DNA of 64,000 nt from Bifidobacteriaceae bacterium (GTDB taxonomy: Bacteria > Actinomycetota > Actinomycetes > Actinomycetales > WQXJ01), in NCBI GenBank assembly GCA_031272885.1, contig JAISSX010000037.1, forward strand, positions 1 to 64,000, given 5' to 3'. Positions 11,901 to 20,717 of the stretch are shown one piece after another (the stretch's first letter is position 1; the number at the start of each line of letters is the position of its first letter). The position numbers and the translations under genes are program-made. The notes under the pieces were generated by a model. The model did not search any database. It was not told the origin of the DNA and worked only from the letters and a program-made list of their open reading frames with translations.

Positions 11901-13019
11901 CAGCGAGTCGTAGCGCTCCAGCCACCAGCGGTACAGGATGGCCTTTTCGACGGCCGCACTGGGCACGTCGATGTAGGGGATGTCGCTGGCCCAACGCCGG
12001 TTGAAGTCGGTGGTGCCAGCCTTGAAGGCGTCAGCCGGGGTCATGGCGGCGTAGTCGTAGAACTCGACCTCGGACTCGGGAATGGCGCTGTGCCAGTAAC
12101 CGCCCACCGCCATGTAGTCCACCGAGCCGCCGGCCGGAATGGTGATGGACTTGTCCAGGTAGTTGCCGTTCTTGGTCGAACCCGGCACGGTCACGGCCAC
12201 GGTACCGGTACCCCACGTGGTGGTGCCGTTCAGGTTACCGCCCGAGCCGGTCATGGTGACCGTGCCGCGCATCTCGTCCGTCTTGCCTTCAACCGCCGTC
12301 AGGGCGTTGGTTGAGGTGGCCCGCACCGTGATGGTGGCGTCGGTGGTGCCCGGGTTGTTGAACGTGATCGTGGTGACGGCCACGTTGTTATAGGTGATGA
12401 ACTTCTTCAGGTCCGCCGTCAACGTGGTCTGGCTCGATTGGGTCAGGTTGTACTTGTCGGACATGTAGCTGGGGGCATTGAAGCGGTTGGTCGCGGCCGA
12501 GTTCTCAGCCACCGTCTTGCCGGTCACCGTGATCGTATAAAGGTTGCCGAACGAGGTATTGCCGCCGCCGGCCGCGGTGCCGGCGAAGCCCATGGTGGTG
12601 AAGTTGGTGGTTGAAGAGCCGCGCATGTAGAGGCTGCGGCCGCGGGTCTGCAAGATGTTCAGACCAGAGTTGTTGCCGCGGTAGCCCAGCACCCGGTCAA
12701 GGTAGAACGGGGCCGTGCCGGCGGCGATACTGGCATCGATTTGGGCCAGGTCGTTTTGGAAGATGTCGCTGAACATCGATCCGCCCGGATTCCAGGCCAC
12801 GCCGGGTTCCAGCGCGGCGGCCACAACGGCTTCGTTGGTGTAGGTCGGGTCACCGATGTCCATGGCGTGGCTGGTGCCAGCGGTGTAAACCCCGACATCG
12901 CCCTCATTGCCGGGGACGATGGGGTCAGTAGCGTAAGCGGCTCCGGGAGTTACCATGATCAACGCCACGGCGGTGGCGAAGGCGACTGCGGCAACGTGGC
13001 CGGTTCTCCGGTGGGTCAT
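5988..13019 (-). CDS. Very large secreted six-hairpin (MGH1/GH63-like) glycosidase with discoidin, FIVAR-like, Ig-like and C-terminal FG-GAP repeats
   Basis: 2343-aa ORF with signal peptide, SD GAGAGGTGAAACATG, alpha/alpha-toroid-like motifs (YRWWLERYDSLDAGVDGYVYQYPTTIEGVNLYYNS, GHGSWNNHYSQYIGTAGLEAYAVHGG), discoidin-like VELDFGTAKTFDNVEIYF, C-terminal DLNGDGKNDILAL repeats. Confidence 0.8.
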   Translation of the reverse strand: MTHRRTGHVAAVAFATAVALIMVTPGAAYATDPIVPGNEGDVGVYTAGTSHAMDIGDPTYTNEAVVAAALEPGVAWNPGGSMFSDIFQNDLAQIDASIAAGTAPFYLDRVLGYRGNNSGLNILQTRGRSLYMRGSSTTNFTTMGFAGTAAGGGNTSFGNLYTITVTGKTVAENSAATNRFNAPSYMSDKYNLTQSSQTTLTADLKKFITYNNVAVTTITFNNPGTTDATITVRATSTNALTAVEGKTDEMRGTVTMTGSGGNLNGTTTWGTGTVAVTVPGSTKNGNYLDKSITIPAGGSVDYMAVGGYWHSAIPESEVEFYDYAAMTPADAFKAGTTDFNRRWASDIPYIDVPSAAVEKAILYRWWLERYDSLDAGVDGYVYQYPTTIEGVNLYYNSVVLTQPMHLQDTKWIRNPYLAYGQIMNVGELSGSSAFLDSPGHGSWNNHYSQYIGTAGLEAYAVHGGGTEIAERFATYFEGDGVGQLEHYDGNGNYLIAYTANYMPGNDADALTFGYSKSGTATAGSNNIERPESAYVWGDFDAAAQLYEIAGAPQAKVDEMADMADTIKDAILDNLWSPTMGMFVATTTRGRTAATSMNSNANPLAATEPTHIPARESNLYDVYAQNLIDPADAATYEDGFRFLTYGDNFPIFPFYTANQYDKTRYNIGGSNNFSNINFTVQYRGVRSALRYYDPTQKYITNEYAARLLDWMAWSIYLSGGDLLMANQAEYYSGWNATTKSYSRNNPYHVALGNMNYIYVEDMGGLLPRTDDVIELWPIDLGYAYFMVNNVRYHNHDLTIVWDEDGTRYGQGAGYSLWVDGVKKVTSDKLTHLQYDPNAGTVTHITTGAQTDPTATVAVVDPTAVTFPEAVDTVIDDQRVVEYMKTAGIYLDRTDTPNLALDATVTSSTMQTTIPTSSRRAFHTPGSSTSAMNYDPGSISDQERPASLAAVNDGSTVNEPYWGNYGVSDQSGYVELDFGTAKTFDNVEIYFHDAVGLDGGAKVPLSYYVAVPDAGSATGWKAIAGQAHNPKLPGMKQNDVLFNDVTASKVRVYFTNNPGYYTAIAEIQVFDADQVVPVVVNDPPTVTVAVNTAQNGNLSTQLTATVTDDGIPFDQELTFGWTVVSKPAGASVVFADASATTTRVNGTVQGSYTFEFAASDGELTTTRQVTATLEPKTTGNEWGASAAAITTNYTASWENHNMVNAASNPTSSNPGTGQGWGNWSNGASSSNPAWIQYRWDEPISITSTQIYWYSDGGGTRVPTAAGYTIQYSMDGTTWTNVTLTNGSTYAAGIQTGRYNVFEIEPVTAKYLRIRITAITSSAAGTGVLRWRVYGPGVETVEPPIKHRTAVGVIPTLPATHGVTFTDGSRGELVFEWADITADDVAEANTDPFSVWGVNTTFDVMAEAQIYVRPGDQQVVISSIDPMAQTVFLGTEPDLPENLSVFFNDGSADNDCIGVTWDYDPAVVNTVGVYHIPGHYTLPDWISETNQPDVFFDLTVEGPEVLSVDVTPVAPTVVAGNTQQFTEDVDTTYDADDSVTWTVEGAESFITAIDATGLLSVGTDETATTLVVKATSVFDPTKVGTATVTVTPAPPDDALAAALAQAKALLPAADSYTVSSWTGFPQTVDDADAVCYVVTGTTGPCDTADPPVSAADKWAAIADLHDAIAGLVPRGDPSSLGTVVDILGNLDLSAYTEDSQEALQDAIEAIENLLAQNPADVSQEQVDQVKQQLADAIAGLELEITPSTSLETVLDAVSAMDLSGFTPESAQALEEALADAQAVLDSNPTQAEVDAAMQAVADALAGLVPAVDKSALVSLIDANAAIYAAGNGAAIYTDASWAVFAAAIEAASDEYDSTTSTTQSVADAYAILVAAVAGLVEIGQVVPGTVTISGTVKVGQTVTVAPGTWTPADAQLSYQWKLDGTDIAGAVTTSYAIKAGDEGKTLTVAVTGIKADHVDGSTTSAGVLIGLGDLTAGTPTISGTVKVGQSVTATPGTWGPSGVALGYQWKLGGTAISGAVTSTYAIKAADAGKTLTVTVTGSKAGYAAASATSAGQVVAAAPTPTATPTPSKSATPTPTAAATKTATPTPAGPKAYVPKYQSFVLSPDLAADGRGEILAVTTAGALEIHSANAAGGIASSKTVFSSGFAGTKVYGPGDWNGDGKADVVAVDKSGYMWLYAGDGKGGLAAKKEIGHGWTPFRIIPAGDLNQDGANDLLAIDASGKLWLYAGNGKGGFKGSPTQVGQGWNGIDLYAAGDLNGDGKNDILALLPDSTLWAYSGRGNGTFATPTQVGRGWGQFELAAGADLNGDRRADIVGRNNSTGELFYYQGNGGGSFQAAKKIASGW

Positions 13020-13104
13020 GTTTCACCTCTCTGTGAACGGGTACAACTGTCGGCGTCTTGCGACACAGTGAGTGTTTGGGGGGATTGCGGCGGTGGGCGG
13101 CCGG

Positions 13105-15027
13105 TCAGAGGCTGCGCAGCCACACCGTCATGGTTGAGGGTCCTTTCTCCCCCCAGGTGTTGTAGGGCACAAGGCGAAGCTCGGTTTCGACACCGGGCGC
13201 CGCCTCGGGCGTGGGTTGATAGGGCCAATCGATGCCCGGAGGCACCGCGATCAGGCCGTGCGCCGCCACGCCCTGATCGGTATCGGTCAGGCCGGCTGCA
13301 ACGTCGACCACCGCATGGAACGGACTGCCGTCGATGTCGGTTGACTCGAGGCAGTAGACAACCGGACCCCGCTCAACGGCCACGGCCCCGCGGGCCGAGT
13401 CGATGCGCGGGTCACCATAGGTGAACCTGGGCTCAACGCCCAGGTCAAGCACAATTTCGGTGGGGCCGGCGCCAAGCCCTGGCACCTCGGCCCAACCGGG
13501 TTGGACCGGCGCCGCGGGGGCGCCGTTGACGCTCAACGTGGCCTTTGTGGCCCAATGGGGCACCCGCAGCCGCAAGGTCCAAGGATCGGCCGCCGAGGTG
13601 CCAACCATGATGGCCACCCGCCCGTCATCGGGATACCGGGTGGTGATGGCGGCCTGAGCCTTGTCGCCATCGGGCAGCCTGGCCGCCAAGCTGCCGGAGG
13701 CATACTGGGCCAGTGTCACCGTGCGGCCATCCACCCAACCGGTGTAGCTGGCCAGCGAGGCCAGCAGGCGGGCCACATTGGGCGGGCAACAAGACACGTC
13801 GAACCAGGGCGAACGCATGGTGCAGACGGCCCGCAGCGACATTTCGTCCGGGCTGGGCGGCGTGCCTGGCACGCGCACGGCCAGCGGGTTGGAGTAGAAG
13901 AAAGCCTTGCCAGAGGCCGCCGGCGATGTCGCCACCACGTTGAACAGGATGCGTTCCACCAGGTCAACGAAGTATGACTGTCCGGTAGCCAGCGCCATGC
14001 GCCAGCTCCACATGATGGCGCCCACACCGGCGCAGGTCTCCGAATAGGCCACGTCGGGGGGCAACTCGAAGTCCTCCCCGAAGGCCTCGTCCTCGCGGCG
14101 CGAACCCATGCCACCCGTGATGTAGGTGCGGGCCGAAACCGTGTTGGCCCACTGAAGGTTCAGGGCCGCCAGCAGGGCGGCATCGGCAGTGTCGATGGCC
14201 AGATCGGTGGCGGCGGCCGCCAGGTAGACGGCCCGCACGGCGTGCCCGCGGGCCACCGTGGCCTGGCGTACGGGCATGTCGTCTTGGAAGTAGACCGAGT
14301 CGAAGAACGGCTTCAGGCGGCCGTAGCCGCGCCGCTCCACAAACAGGGCGGCCTGGTCGCGGTAGCGGCCGATGCCGGTGGCGCGCGCCAGTTCGATCAG
14401 ACCCAGTTCAATCTCCGGGTGGCCGCACAGGCCGTCATCGGCGGTACCCGGCCCGAAGCGGCGGCAGACGTGATCCGCTGCCCGCAGGGCGACATCGGCC
14501 AACTGGTCGTGACCGTCACAACGCAACCGGGCCACGGCGGCCTGGAACAGGTGGCCGTAGCAGTACAACTCGTGGCCTTCAGACAGGTTGGAGTAGCGGG
14601 CTGCCTGGCCCGGCCGCCCGTGTTTGGTGTTGAGGTAGCCGTCCGGCTCTTGCGCGGCCGCCACTACCCCGATCAGATCGCGGATGCGCTGCTCACGGGC
14701 CTGGCTGGGCCGGCGGGCCTGCTCCCAGATCATGGCCTCCAGGAGCTTATAGACGTCCGAATCGGCAAACTCGCGGCCCCGCCGCCCGGCCACCACGGCC
14801 TGGGGTCCGGCGGCCGCCAGCCGGAAGTTGTCGATGGTGCCATCCCGCTCCAGCCACTCGTAGCAGTGGTCGATGATGGTGGCGCCGTTGAGGTCTTGGA
14901 AGCGGCCCCAATAGCCGTCAGGGTCAATGCTGTATTCCGTCAATGACAAGGGCCGCGGGCCGGTGGCGGGCCGCAGAGGGGATGGGGCCGCCCCGGTGGC
15001 GACCGCACTGTCGGCGAGCGTTGTCAT
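13105..15027 (-). CDS. GH127 (DUF1680) beta-L-arabinofuranosidase-like
   Basis: 640-aa ORF; GH127-like motifs (ITGGMGSRREDEAFGEDFELPPDVAYSETCAGVGAIMWSWRMALATGQ, FDVSCCPPNVARLLASLASYTGW); no signal peptide. Confidence 0.85.
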   Translation of the reverse strand: MTTLADSAVATGAAPSPLRPATGPRPLSLTEYSIDPDGYWGRFQDLNGATIIDHCYEWLERDGTIDNFRLAAAGPQAVVAGRRGREFADSDVYKLLEAMIWEQARRPSQAREQRIRDLIGVVAAAQEPDGYLNTKHGRPGQAARYSNLSEGHELYCYGHLFQAAVARLRCDGHDQLADVALRAADHVCRRFGPGTADDGLCGHPEIELGLIELARATGIGRYRDQAALFVERRGYGRLKPFFDSVYFQDDMPVRQATVARGHAVRAVYLAAAATDLAIDTADAALLAALNLQWANTVSARTYITGGMGSRREDEAFGEDFELPPDVAYSETCAGVGAIMWSWRMALATGQSYFVDLVERILFNVVATSPAASGKAFFYSNPLAVRVPGTPPSPDEMSLRAVCTMRSPWFDVSCCPPNVARLLASLASYTGWVDGRTVTLAQYASGSLAARLPDGDKAQAAITTRYPDDGRVAIMVGTSAADPWTLRLRVPHWATKATLSVNGAPAAPVQPGWAEVPGLGAGPTEIVLDLGVEPRFTYGDPRIDSARGAVAVERGPVVYCLESTDIDGSPFHAVVDVAAGLTDTDQGVAAHGLIAVPPGIDWPYQPTPEAAPGVETELRLVPYNTWGEKGPSTMTVWLRSL

Positions 15028-15054
15028 TGGAGGATCCTTCCGTGGGCCCGGCCG

Positions 15055-15924
15055 TCAACCCTTGAGTGCGCCGGACATGAAGCCGCGCACGTAGTGGCGT
15101 TGAAGGGCGAGGAACAGGATGACGCAGGGGACGGTCAGGAAGACCACGCCGGCTTCGGTGACGCCGTAGTCGATGGTCCCCATGACCTGTTGGCGCATGT
15201 TGACCATGGCCAGCGGCATGGGCGAGTTATCGCCGGAGTTGAGCAGGAACAGCGGCACCATGAAGTCGTTCCAGGCCGCCAGGAAGGCGAAGATGCCCAC
15301 CGTGATCAGGCCAGGTTTGACGGCATAGAGCATGATGCGCAGCAATGCGCCCAGGGAACCGCAGCCGTCGATCAGGGCGGCCTCTTCGATTTCCTTCGGG
15401 ATGGCTTCGAAGCTGATCCGCATCATGTAGACCGCGAACGGCAACTGGAACACGGCCAGCACAATGGCCACCCCCAGCCGGCCGCCCAGGATGGCGCCGG
15501 CGCCGGCCAGGTGAAGGTTCTTCAACCAGATGATCAAGGGCAGCAGCAGGGTGGCGTACGGCACCATCAGGATCGACAACACCAGCAGGAACAGCAGGTT
15601 CTTGCCGGGGAAGCTGAACCGGGCGAAGGCGTAGCCGCCCAAGGTGGACAGGACCAGGGTGAAGACCACGCACAGGATGGTGATAAGGAGCGAGTTCTTC
15701 AGGTAGACCCAGATACCGGCCTGGTAGTTGAACAGGGTTTCGTAGTTGCCCACGCCCCAGCCTTCAGGTTGGCCGATCGAGCCGCCCTGGGGGGCGAAGG
15801 ACTTGATGGCCGTCCACAACAGCGGGTACATGAAGATGATGGCCAGTCCAAGGGTCAACACATAGTACGGAGTGCGGATGGCGAATTGGGCCATCGGGGA
15901 ACGCTTGACCAGTTTCTTACTCAT
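15055..15924 (-). CDS. Carbohydrate ABC transporter permease (MalG-like)
   Basis: 289 aa, TM segments, EAA-like loop (EIEEAALIDGCGSLGALLRIMLYAVKPG). Confidence 0.88.
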   Translation of the reverse strand: MSKKLVKRSPMAQFAIRTPYYVLTLGLAIIFMYPLLWTAIKSFAPQGGSIGQPEGWGVGNYETLFNYQAGIWVYLKNSLLITILCVVFTLVLSTLGGYAFARFSFPGKNLLFLLVLSILMVPYATLLLPLIIWLKNLHLAGAGAILGGRLGVAIVLAVFQLPFAVYMMRISFEAIPKEIEEAALIDGCGSLGALLRIMLYAVKPGLITVGIFAFLAAWNDFMVPLFLLNSGDNSPMPLAMVNMRQQVMGTIDYGVTEAGVVFLTVPCVILFLALQRHYVRGFMSGALKG

Positions 15925-16825
15925 CTTCGTCTCCCCTCAGGACCTTGAGTTGGAAGATGTTGATGAGGACCAAGGCGATCAGGATGATGACGCCCAAGGC
16001 GGCCCCCATGCCCAGGTGCTTCTTGGTTTCGAAGGCCAGCTTGTACAGCAGGTAGACCACCGTGATGGTCGAGTTGTCTGGCGCCCCCTTGGTCAGGATG
16101 TAGAACTGGTCGAAGGCCAGCAGCGAACCGGTGACGCACATGATGATGCAGAGCGCCAGGGACGGCCGCAGCAGCGGGAAGGTGATCTTGCGGAAGATCT
16201 GCCCAGAGCTGGCACCGTCGATGCGGGCCGCCTCATACAGATCACCCGAGATCCCCTGCAGGCCTACCAGCAACAACAGCATGTAGAAGCCGGTGTAGCG
16301 CCACACGATCAGGAACACCGTGCCGATCAACGCCCCCCACGAGGTCCCCAGGATGGCGTCGACACCGAACTTGGCCAGGATGCCCTTGAACGGTCCCACA
16401 GCGGGCGAGTACAGGGCGTAGAACAGCAGCGAGGCGGACGCCAGGCCAACGGAAGTAGGAATCAGGAAGGCGGTGCGCAGGAAACCCCGCCAGCGCGAAG
16501 ACTCCTGCACCAACATGGCCAGCGCCAGGCCCAAGCCGATCAGCAGCACGGTGGCGATCACCGTGTACTTGAGCGTGAAGAGGATCGACGGCCAGAACTG
16601 ACGCTGGGACACCACGTCCTTGAAGTTGTCGGGGAAGTTGGTGCCCTGGTTGCCGGCCATCTTCCAGTCCGTGCCGGACATGTACATCATCAAGACCAGC
16701 GGCCCCACAAAGAACACCAGCACTACCGCGGCCACGGGGCTGGCATACCCCCAACCGCGCAGGTTGCGTCTTTGGATTGACAGCCGCTTCTTCGGTTTGA
16801 CGGGAGTAGCCGCCGCGCTGCTCAT
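15917..16825 (-). CDS. Carbohydrate ABC transporter permease (MalF-like)
   Basis: 302 aa, TM segments, EAA loop (DLYEAARIDGASSGQIFRKITFPLLRPSL); overlaps next permease. Confidence 0.88.
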   Translation of the reverse strand: MSSAAATPVKPKKRLSIQRRNLRGWGYASPVAAVVLVFFVGPLVLMMYMSGTDWKMAGNQGTNFPDNFKDVVSQRQFWPSILFTLKYTVIATVLLIGLGLALAMLVQESSRWRGFLRTAFLIPTSVGLASASLLFYALYSPAVGPFKGILAKFGVDAILGTSWGALIGTVFLIVWRYTGFYMLLLLVGLQGISGDLYEAARIDGASSGQIFRKITFPLLRPSLALCIIMCVTGSLLAFDQFYILTKGAPDNSTITVVYLLYKLAFETKKHLGMGAALGVIILIALVLINIFQLKVLRGDEDE

Positions 16826-17055
16826 CGCTTCACCTGATTCCTTGGAGGACGGATAGGACTGGGTTTGGGTCTGTCGGTGGGGTCTGGGTTGGGGTCTTGG
16901 GTTGGGTCGTTCGGTGCCCGATGTCGTTCGGTGCCCGATGTCGTTCGTTCCCCCTGGCGCCGGGCGGGGGGCGGGACGGCCGCTCTGGTGGTCAGAGCGA
17001 GGGAACCGCCCGCCGCCGCGCCCGGCGTCTAGCTAGGGAACAACGATGGGGAGGG

Positions 17056-18471
17056 TTATTGCTGCAGGACTGCCGTGATCTCGTCGTTGAGGGCGTCAAC
17101 CTCGTCGGCATCGCCCCACACCGCGGCGCGGAACGTCTGCACCCACGGGCTGCCGGAGGCGTTGAACGCTTCGGCGAAGTAGATCGCAACCGGGGTGCGG
17201 CCATTGGCCACCGACGAGTTCATGGCGACCGCCAACGGATCCTGGGCCGTGAACTCGTTGTCCAGCAGGGAGACCCGAGCCGGCACACCGGCATCGGCCG
17301 CGATCACGTTGAGCTGGGCGTCTTCGCTGGTCAGCCAGGCCAGGAAGTTCCACGCCTGGTCAACCTTCTCGGAACCGGAGGTGATGCCCATGGCGTCGCC
17401 ACCCAGGAAGGTGGAGAAGCCGCTGTTGATGCCCGGGATCGGGGCGGCGCCAACGTTGATGCCGGCGTCACGGGCGCCCGTGGCGGAGGTGTTCGGGTAG
17501 GGCATGACGCCGATCTTGCCTTCGGCGAACGGAGCAGTCCAGGTGCCGCCGTTCTCTTCCTTGGTGCCGGCGCCCAGGCCGTTGGGATATTCGGCCAGTT
17601 CGCGGAAGGCGGCGTAGACGGCCTTGGCGTCATCGGACGCCATCAGCGACTCGGTGCCGTCAGCCGACAGAACCTCGCTGCCGTTGCCCCAAACGAACGG
17701 GAACCAGGTGAACACCAGGCAGCCGCCGCAGTCACCACCGAAGTAGGTGCCGGCCACGCCTTCCTTGTTCAGATCGGCCACGGCCTTGGCCTGGTCAACG
17801 AACTCTTGCAGCGTGGTTGGGCCCTTTTCGGGATCAAGCCCGGCCTCTTCGTACAGGTCCTTGTTCCACACCATGACGGAGATGTCGGTCACGAACGGGA
17901 CGGTGTGCAGGGCGCCATCGTTCGACTTGCCGGCGTCGATGTGGCCCACGGCCAGGTCGTCGTAGTACGGCAGGGCCTGGATCTTGTCGGTGATGGGGGT
18001 GAAGAAGCCCTGGTCAACCCAGTAGGGCAGGCGCACAACGTCGCCCGCCAGCAGGTCCGGCATACCGCCGGAGACGACGGCCGCGGCCACCTTGGCCTCC
18101 ATGTCGTCATTGGGGATGATTTCAAGCTTGACTTGGTTCTGATGGCTGGCGTTGTAGGCGTCGACCAACATGTTGGCCTGGCGCTCCAGCGGGGCACGGG
18201 TCCACATTGTCAGTTCGGTGCCGTCATCGACACCGGGTTCGGTGGAGGCGGGTTCGGTGTCTTCGGTGCCGGCGGGCGTGGTTTCTTCGTCGGCAGCTTC
18301 GGTCTGGTCTGAGGTGTCAACCGGAGGGGCTTCCTCGGTCTGGCTGGCGGCGGGGGTGTCGGTGGCATCGGTGCCGCCCTTGTCGTCACCGCAGGCCGCC
18401 AGGCCGGTGAACATCATCGCGCTCGCCGCCAACAGGGCGAGAGCTTTGGGCAACTTGGAATGGTGAGACAT
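17056..18471 (-). CDS. Carbohydrate ABC transporter substrate-binding lipoprotein
   Basis: Lipobox (MFTGLAAC), acidic/PT linker, SBP family 1-like sequence; start moved from 18570 to 18471 (AGGAGAACAACGATG). Confidence 0.88.
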   Translation of the reverse strand: MSHHSKLPKALALLAASAMMFTGLAACGDDKGGTDATDTPAASQTEEAPPVDTSDQTEAADEETTPAGTEDTEPASTEPGVDDGTELTMWTRAPLERQANMLVDAYNASHQNQVKLEIIPNDDMEAKVAAAVVSGGMPDLLAGDVVRLPYWVDQGFFTPITDKIQALPYYDDLAVGHIDAGKSNDGALHTVPFVTDISVMVWNKDLYEEAGLDPEKGPTTLQEFVDQAKAVADLNKEGVAGTYFGGDCGGCLVFTWFPFVWGNGSEVLSADGTESLMASDDAKAVYAAFRELAEYPNGLGAGTKEENGGTWTAPFAEGKIGVMPYPNTSATGARDAGINVGAAPIPGINSGFSTFLGGDAMGITSGSEKVDQAWNFLAWLTSEDAQLNVIAADAGVPARVSLLDNEFTAQDPLAVAMNSSVANGRTPVAIYFAEAFNASGSPWVQTFRAAVWGDADEVDALNDEITAVLQQ

Positions 18472-18569
18472 CGTTGTTCTCCTCTGTGTGATCTGGGCCT
18501 GAACACCGCTGGAGCTTGGGTCTTTGGGCCCAGTCTGATTGCCTTGGTACAGCAGGCACGGCCGAAACA

Positions 18570-18592
18570 CTTACGGCAATGCTTTGCCTAAG
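18570..18592. promoter_or_regulatory. Putative operator CTTACGGCAATGCTTTGCCTAAG
   Basis: 23-bp imperfect palindrome between divergent SBP and lacI-type genes. Confidence 0.5.
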
Positions 18593-18741
18593 ACTGCCAC
18601 GGGGTCAAGGCGCTTGTCAAGTACGCACTTCAGGCCAGAATTCATCCCATGTAAGCAAGCTAGGCAAACCGGCAAACAACTTGTGATAGTGTTGCCGCAG
18701 ATTGTGCTTAGGCCCAATGTCCCCAGGTGAAGGAGCGTCAG

Positions 18742-19773
18742 ATGGCCAACGGCGGCCAAGGCAACGGCAAGATGGCCACTTTGGCCGATGTTGCCCGGCT
18801 GGCCGGCGTCTCTGTGCCAACCGCCAGCAAAGCCTTGCGTGGCCGGGGCCAACTGCGCCAGGAAACCAGGGACCGCATACGGGCCGCGGCCGATCAGTTG
18901 TCGTTTACCCCCAACCCGCTGGCGCGCGGGCTGTTGGCGGCCCGCAGCGGCATCGTCGGCCTAGTCACCCACGACCTTGAAGGTCGTTTCTCCATCCCCA
19001 TCCTGATGGGCGCGGAAGATGCCTTCGGTTTGGACCGACTGTCCGTCATGCTGTCGGACGCCCGGGGCGACGCCATCCGGGAACAGCGCCAACTGGAGGC
19101 CCTGGTGGCCCAGCGGGTAGACGGCATCATCGTGGTGGGCGCCCGGTCCGATGAACGCGCTTCCCTAGGCCGGTCGCTGCCGGTGCCGCTGGTCTATGCC
19201 TACGCCCATTCGGCCGATCCAACCGACTGCTCCATCATCCCCAACAGCTACCAGTCCGGGCGCCTGGCGGTGGATCACCTGATCGCCTGCGGCCGCAGCC
19301 GCATCGGGGTCATTACCGGCGATCCCGGCTACGGCGCCTCCCAGGAACGGGTGCGCGGGGCGTTGGACGCTCTTCACGACAGCGGCCTAGCCATGGTCGG
19401 TGACCAGGCCCTATTCGGGGCCTGGAACCAGGACTGGGGCCGGGCCGCGGCGGCGGCCTTGCTGGACCGTCACCCTGACCTGGATGGCCTGGTCTGCGGT
19501 TCGGACCAGATCGCACTGGGCGTTCTCGATGTGCTGGGCGAGCGCGGCGTCACCGTGCCACGTGACATCTCCGTGATCGGCCACGACAACTGGGAAGTCC
19601 TGTCCGCCTTCTCCCGCCCGCCGCTGACCTCGATCGACATGAACCTGGAAGAACTGGGCCGGCGGGCGGCCGCCCGCCTGGTCGAGGCCATGAACGGCAC
19701 CCCAGCCGAAGGCCGCGAAGTCATTGCGCCGCGCCTGGCCCTGCGCAAGTCCACCATGCCCACCGCCGTTTGA
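18742..19773 (+). CDS. LacI-family transcriptional regulator
   Basis: N-terminal HTH MATLADVARLAGVSVPTASKALRG; periplasmic-binding-like domain; SD GAAGGAG before ATG 18742. Confidence 0.9.
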   Translation: MANGGQGNGKMATLADVARLAGVSVPTASKALRGRGQLRQETRDRIRAAADQLSFTPNPLARGLLAARSGIVGLVTHDLEGRFSIPILMGAEDAFGLDRLSVMLSDARGDAIREQRQLEALVAQRVDGIIVVGARSDERASLGRSLPVPLVYAYAHSADPTDCSIIPNSYQSGRLAVDHLIACGRSRIGVITGDPGYGASQERVRGALDALHDSGLAMVGDQALFGAWNQDWGRAAAAALLDRHPDLDGLVCGSDQIALGVLDVLGERGVTVPRDISVIGHDNWEVLSAFSRPPLTSIDMNLEELGRRAAARLVEAMNGTPAEGREVIAPRLALRKSTMPTAV

Positions 19774-19811
19774 CGTCCACCCCCGCCCGGCTAGCCCCAC
19801 CGCCGCCCGGC

Positions 19812-20498
19812 CTACGCCGTGGCCCACGCGTCAAGGGCAGCCAAGAGGTTCGGCGCCACGGGCGAGCCCGTGGCGGCCAGGCGCTCCGGCGCGGTGTCGC
19901 CGGTGGCAACCAATACGGCCCTGGCCCCAACCGCCTGAGCCGCCAGGGCGTCATCGGCCATATCTCCTACCATCACCACTGCGGCCGGTTCCAAACCAAG
20001 GTGCTTCAGATGGGCACCCAACATCGCCGCCTTCGACGGCGTGCCGCCGGCCCCGGCCTGATCGGGCGCGCCGTCCACAGCCGCGAAGTATCCGGCCACA
20101 CCCCTGGCCGCAACGTGGTCGGTCAGCTCCCGAGCCACATGCAACGACACAATCGATTGAGTCAGCCCCAGCCGCCGCACCCGTTCCAGCGCGGCGGGGG
20201 CCTCGGCCGCTAACGGCACCTGCGGGAAACCCTCCAGGTAGCGGCCCATCCAAACGTCCTGGACCACCAGCCATTCGGCGTCCGTCAGGTCGCGGCCGGC
20301 TAGGGCGTTATAGGTCAAGCGGATGGGCCGGGTGGTGTGGCGACGCCAGTCCGTCTTGGTCACCACCACGTCAAGCCCGATGGCGCCCAGGGCCGCGTTC
20401 GCGCTGGTCACCGTCAGGTCCGTGTCTGCCAGCAAGGTGCCATTCCAGTCCCACACCACATGGCGAATGGGCGGGCCGATGGGAAGGGCGAGATTCAC
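19812..20498 (-). CDS. HAD-family hydrolase (phosphatase-like)
   Basis: HVVWDWNGTLLADTDL motif I, VGDMADDALAAQAVG motif IV; GTG start 20498 chosen over longer ORF. Confidence 0.8.
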   Translation of the reverse strand: MNLALPIGPPIRHVVWDWNGTLLADTDLTVTSANAALGAIGLDVVVTKTDWRRHTTRPIRLTYNALAGRDLTDAEWLVVQDVWMGRYLEGFPQVPLAAEAPAALERVRRLGLTQSIVSLHVARELTDHVAARGVAGYFAAVDGAPDQAGAGGTPSKAAMLGAHLKHLGLEPAAVVMVGDMADDALAAQAVGARAVLVATGDTAPERLAATGSPVAPNLLAALDAWATA

Positions 20499-20717
20499 CC
20501 GCCCAACGCTACCTTCCGTACATGTCTGCCTGCTCGATGGCGCCCGGCCGCCCAAGAGGTGATTCATGATTTCGCTGGCGAAAGATGCCACACCAGACCG
20601 AAGGCCGCCCTCGGCGTGGCACCCTGAGGGCAACCTCAAAAACGAAGCTGGGCGCTCGCCAATGGCCCCACCGCCGCCAGGAGGATTCGAACCACCCCTG
20701 GATGGGATAATCGCGCC

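Noticed and set aside
18472-18570. ORF-track N-terminal extension of the SBP (start 18570)
   Set aside because: ATG at 18471 has an SD and begins the signal peptide; the extension covers a probable operator.
20640-20710. tRNA-like T-arm (GGTTCGAATCC on minus strand)
   Set aside because: One mismatch in the T-stem and no matching acceptor 5' strand, D-arm or anticodon arm upstream.
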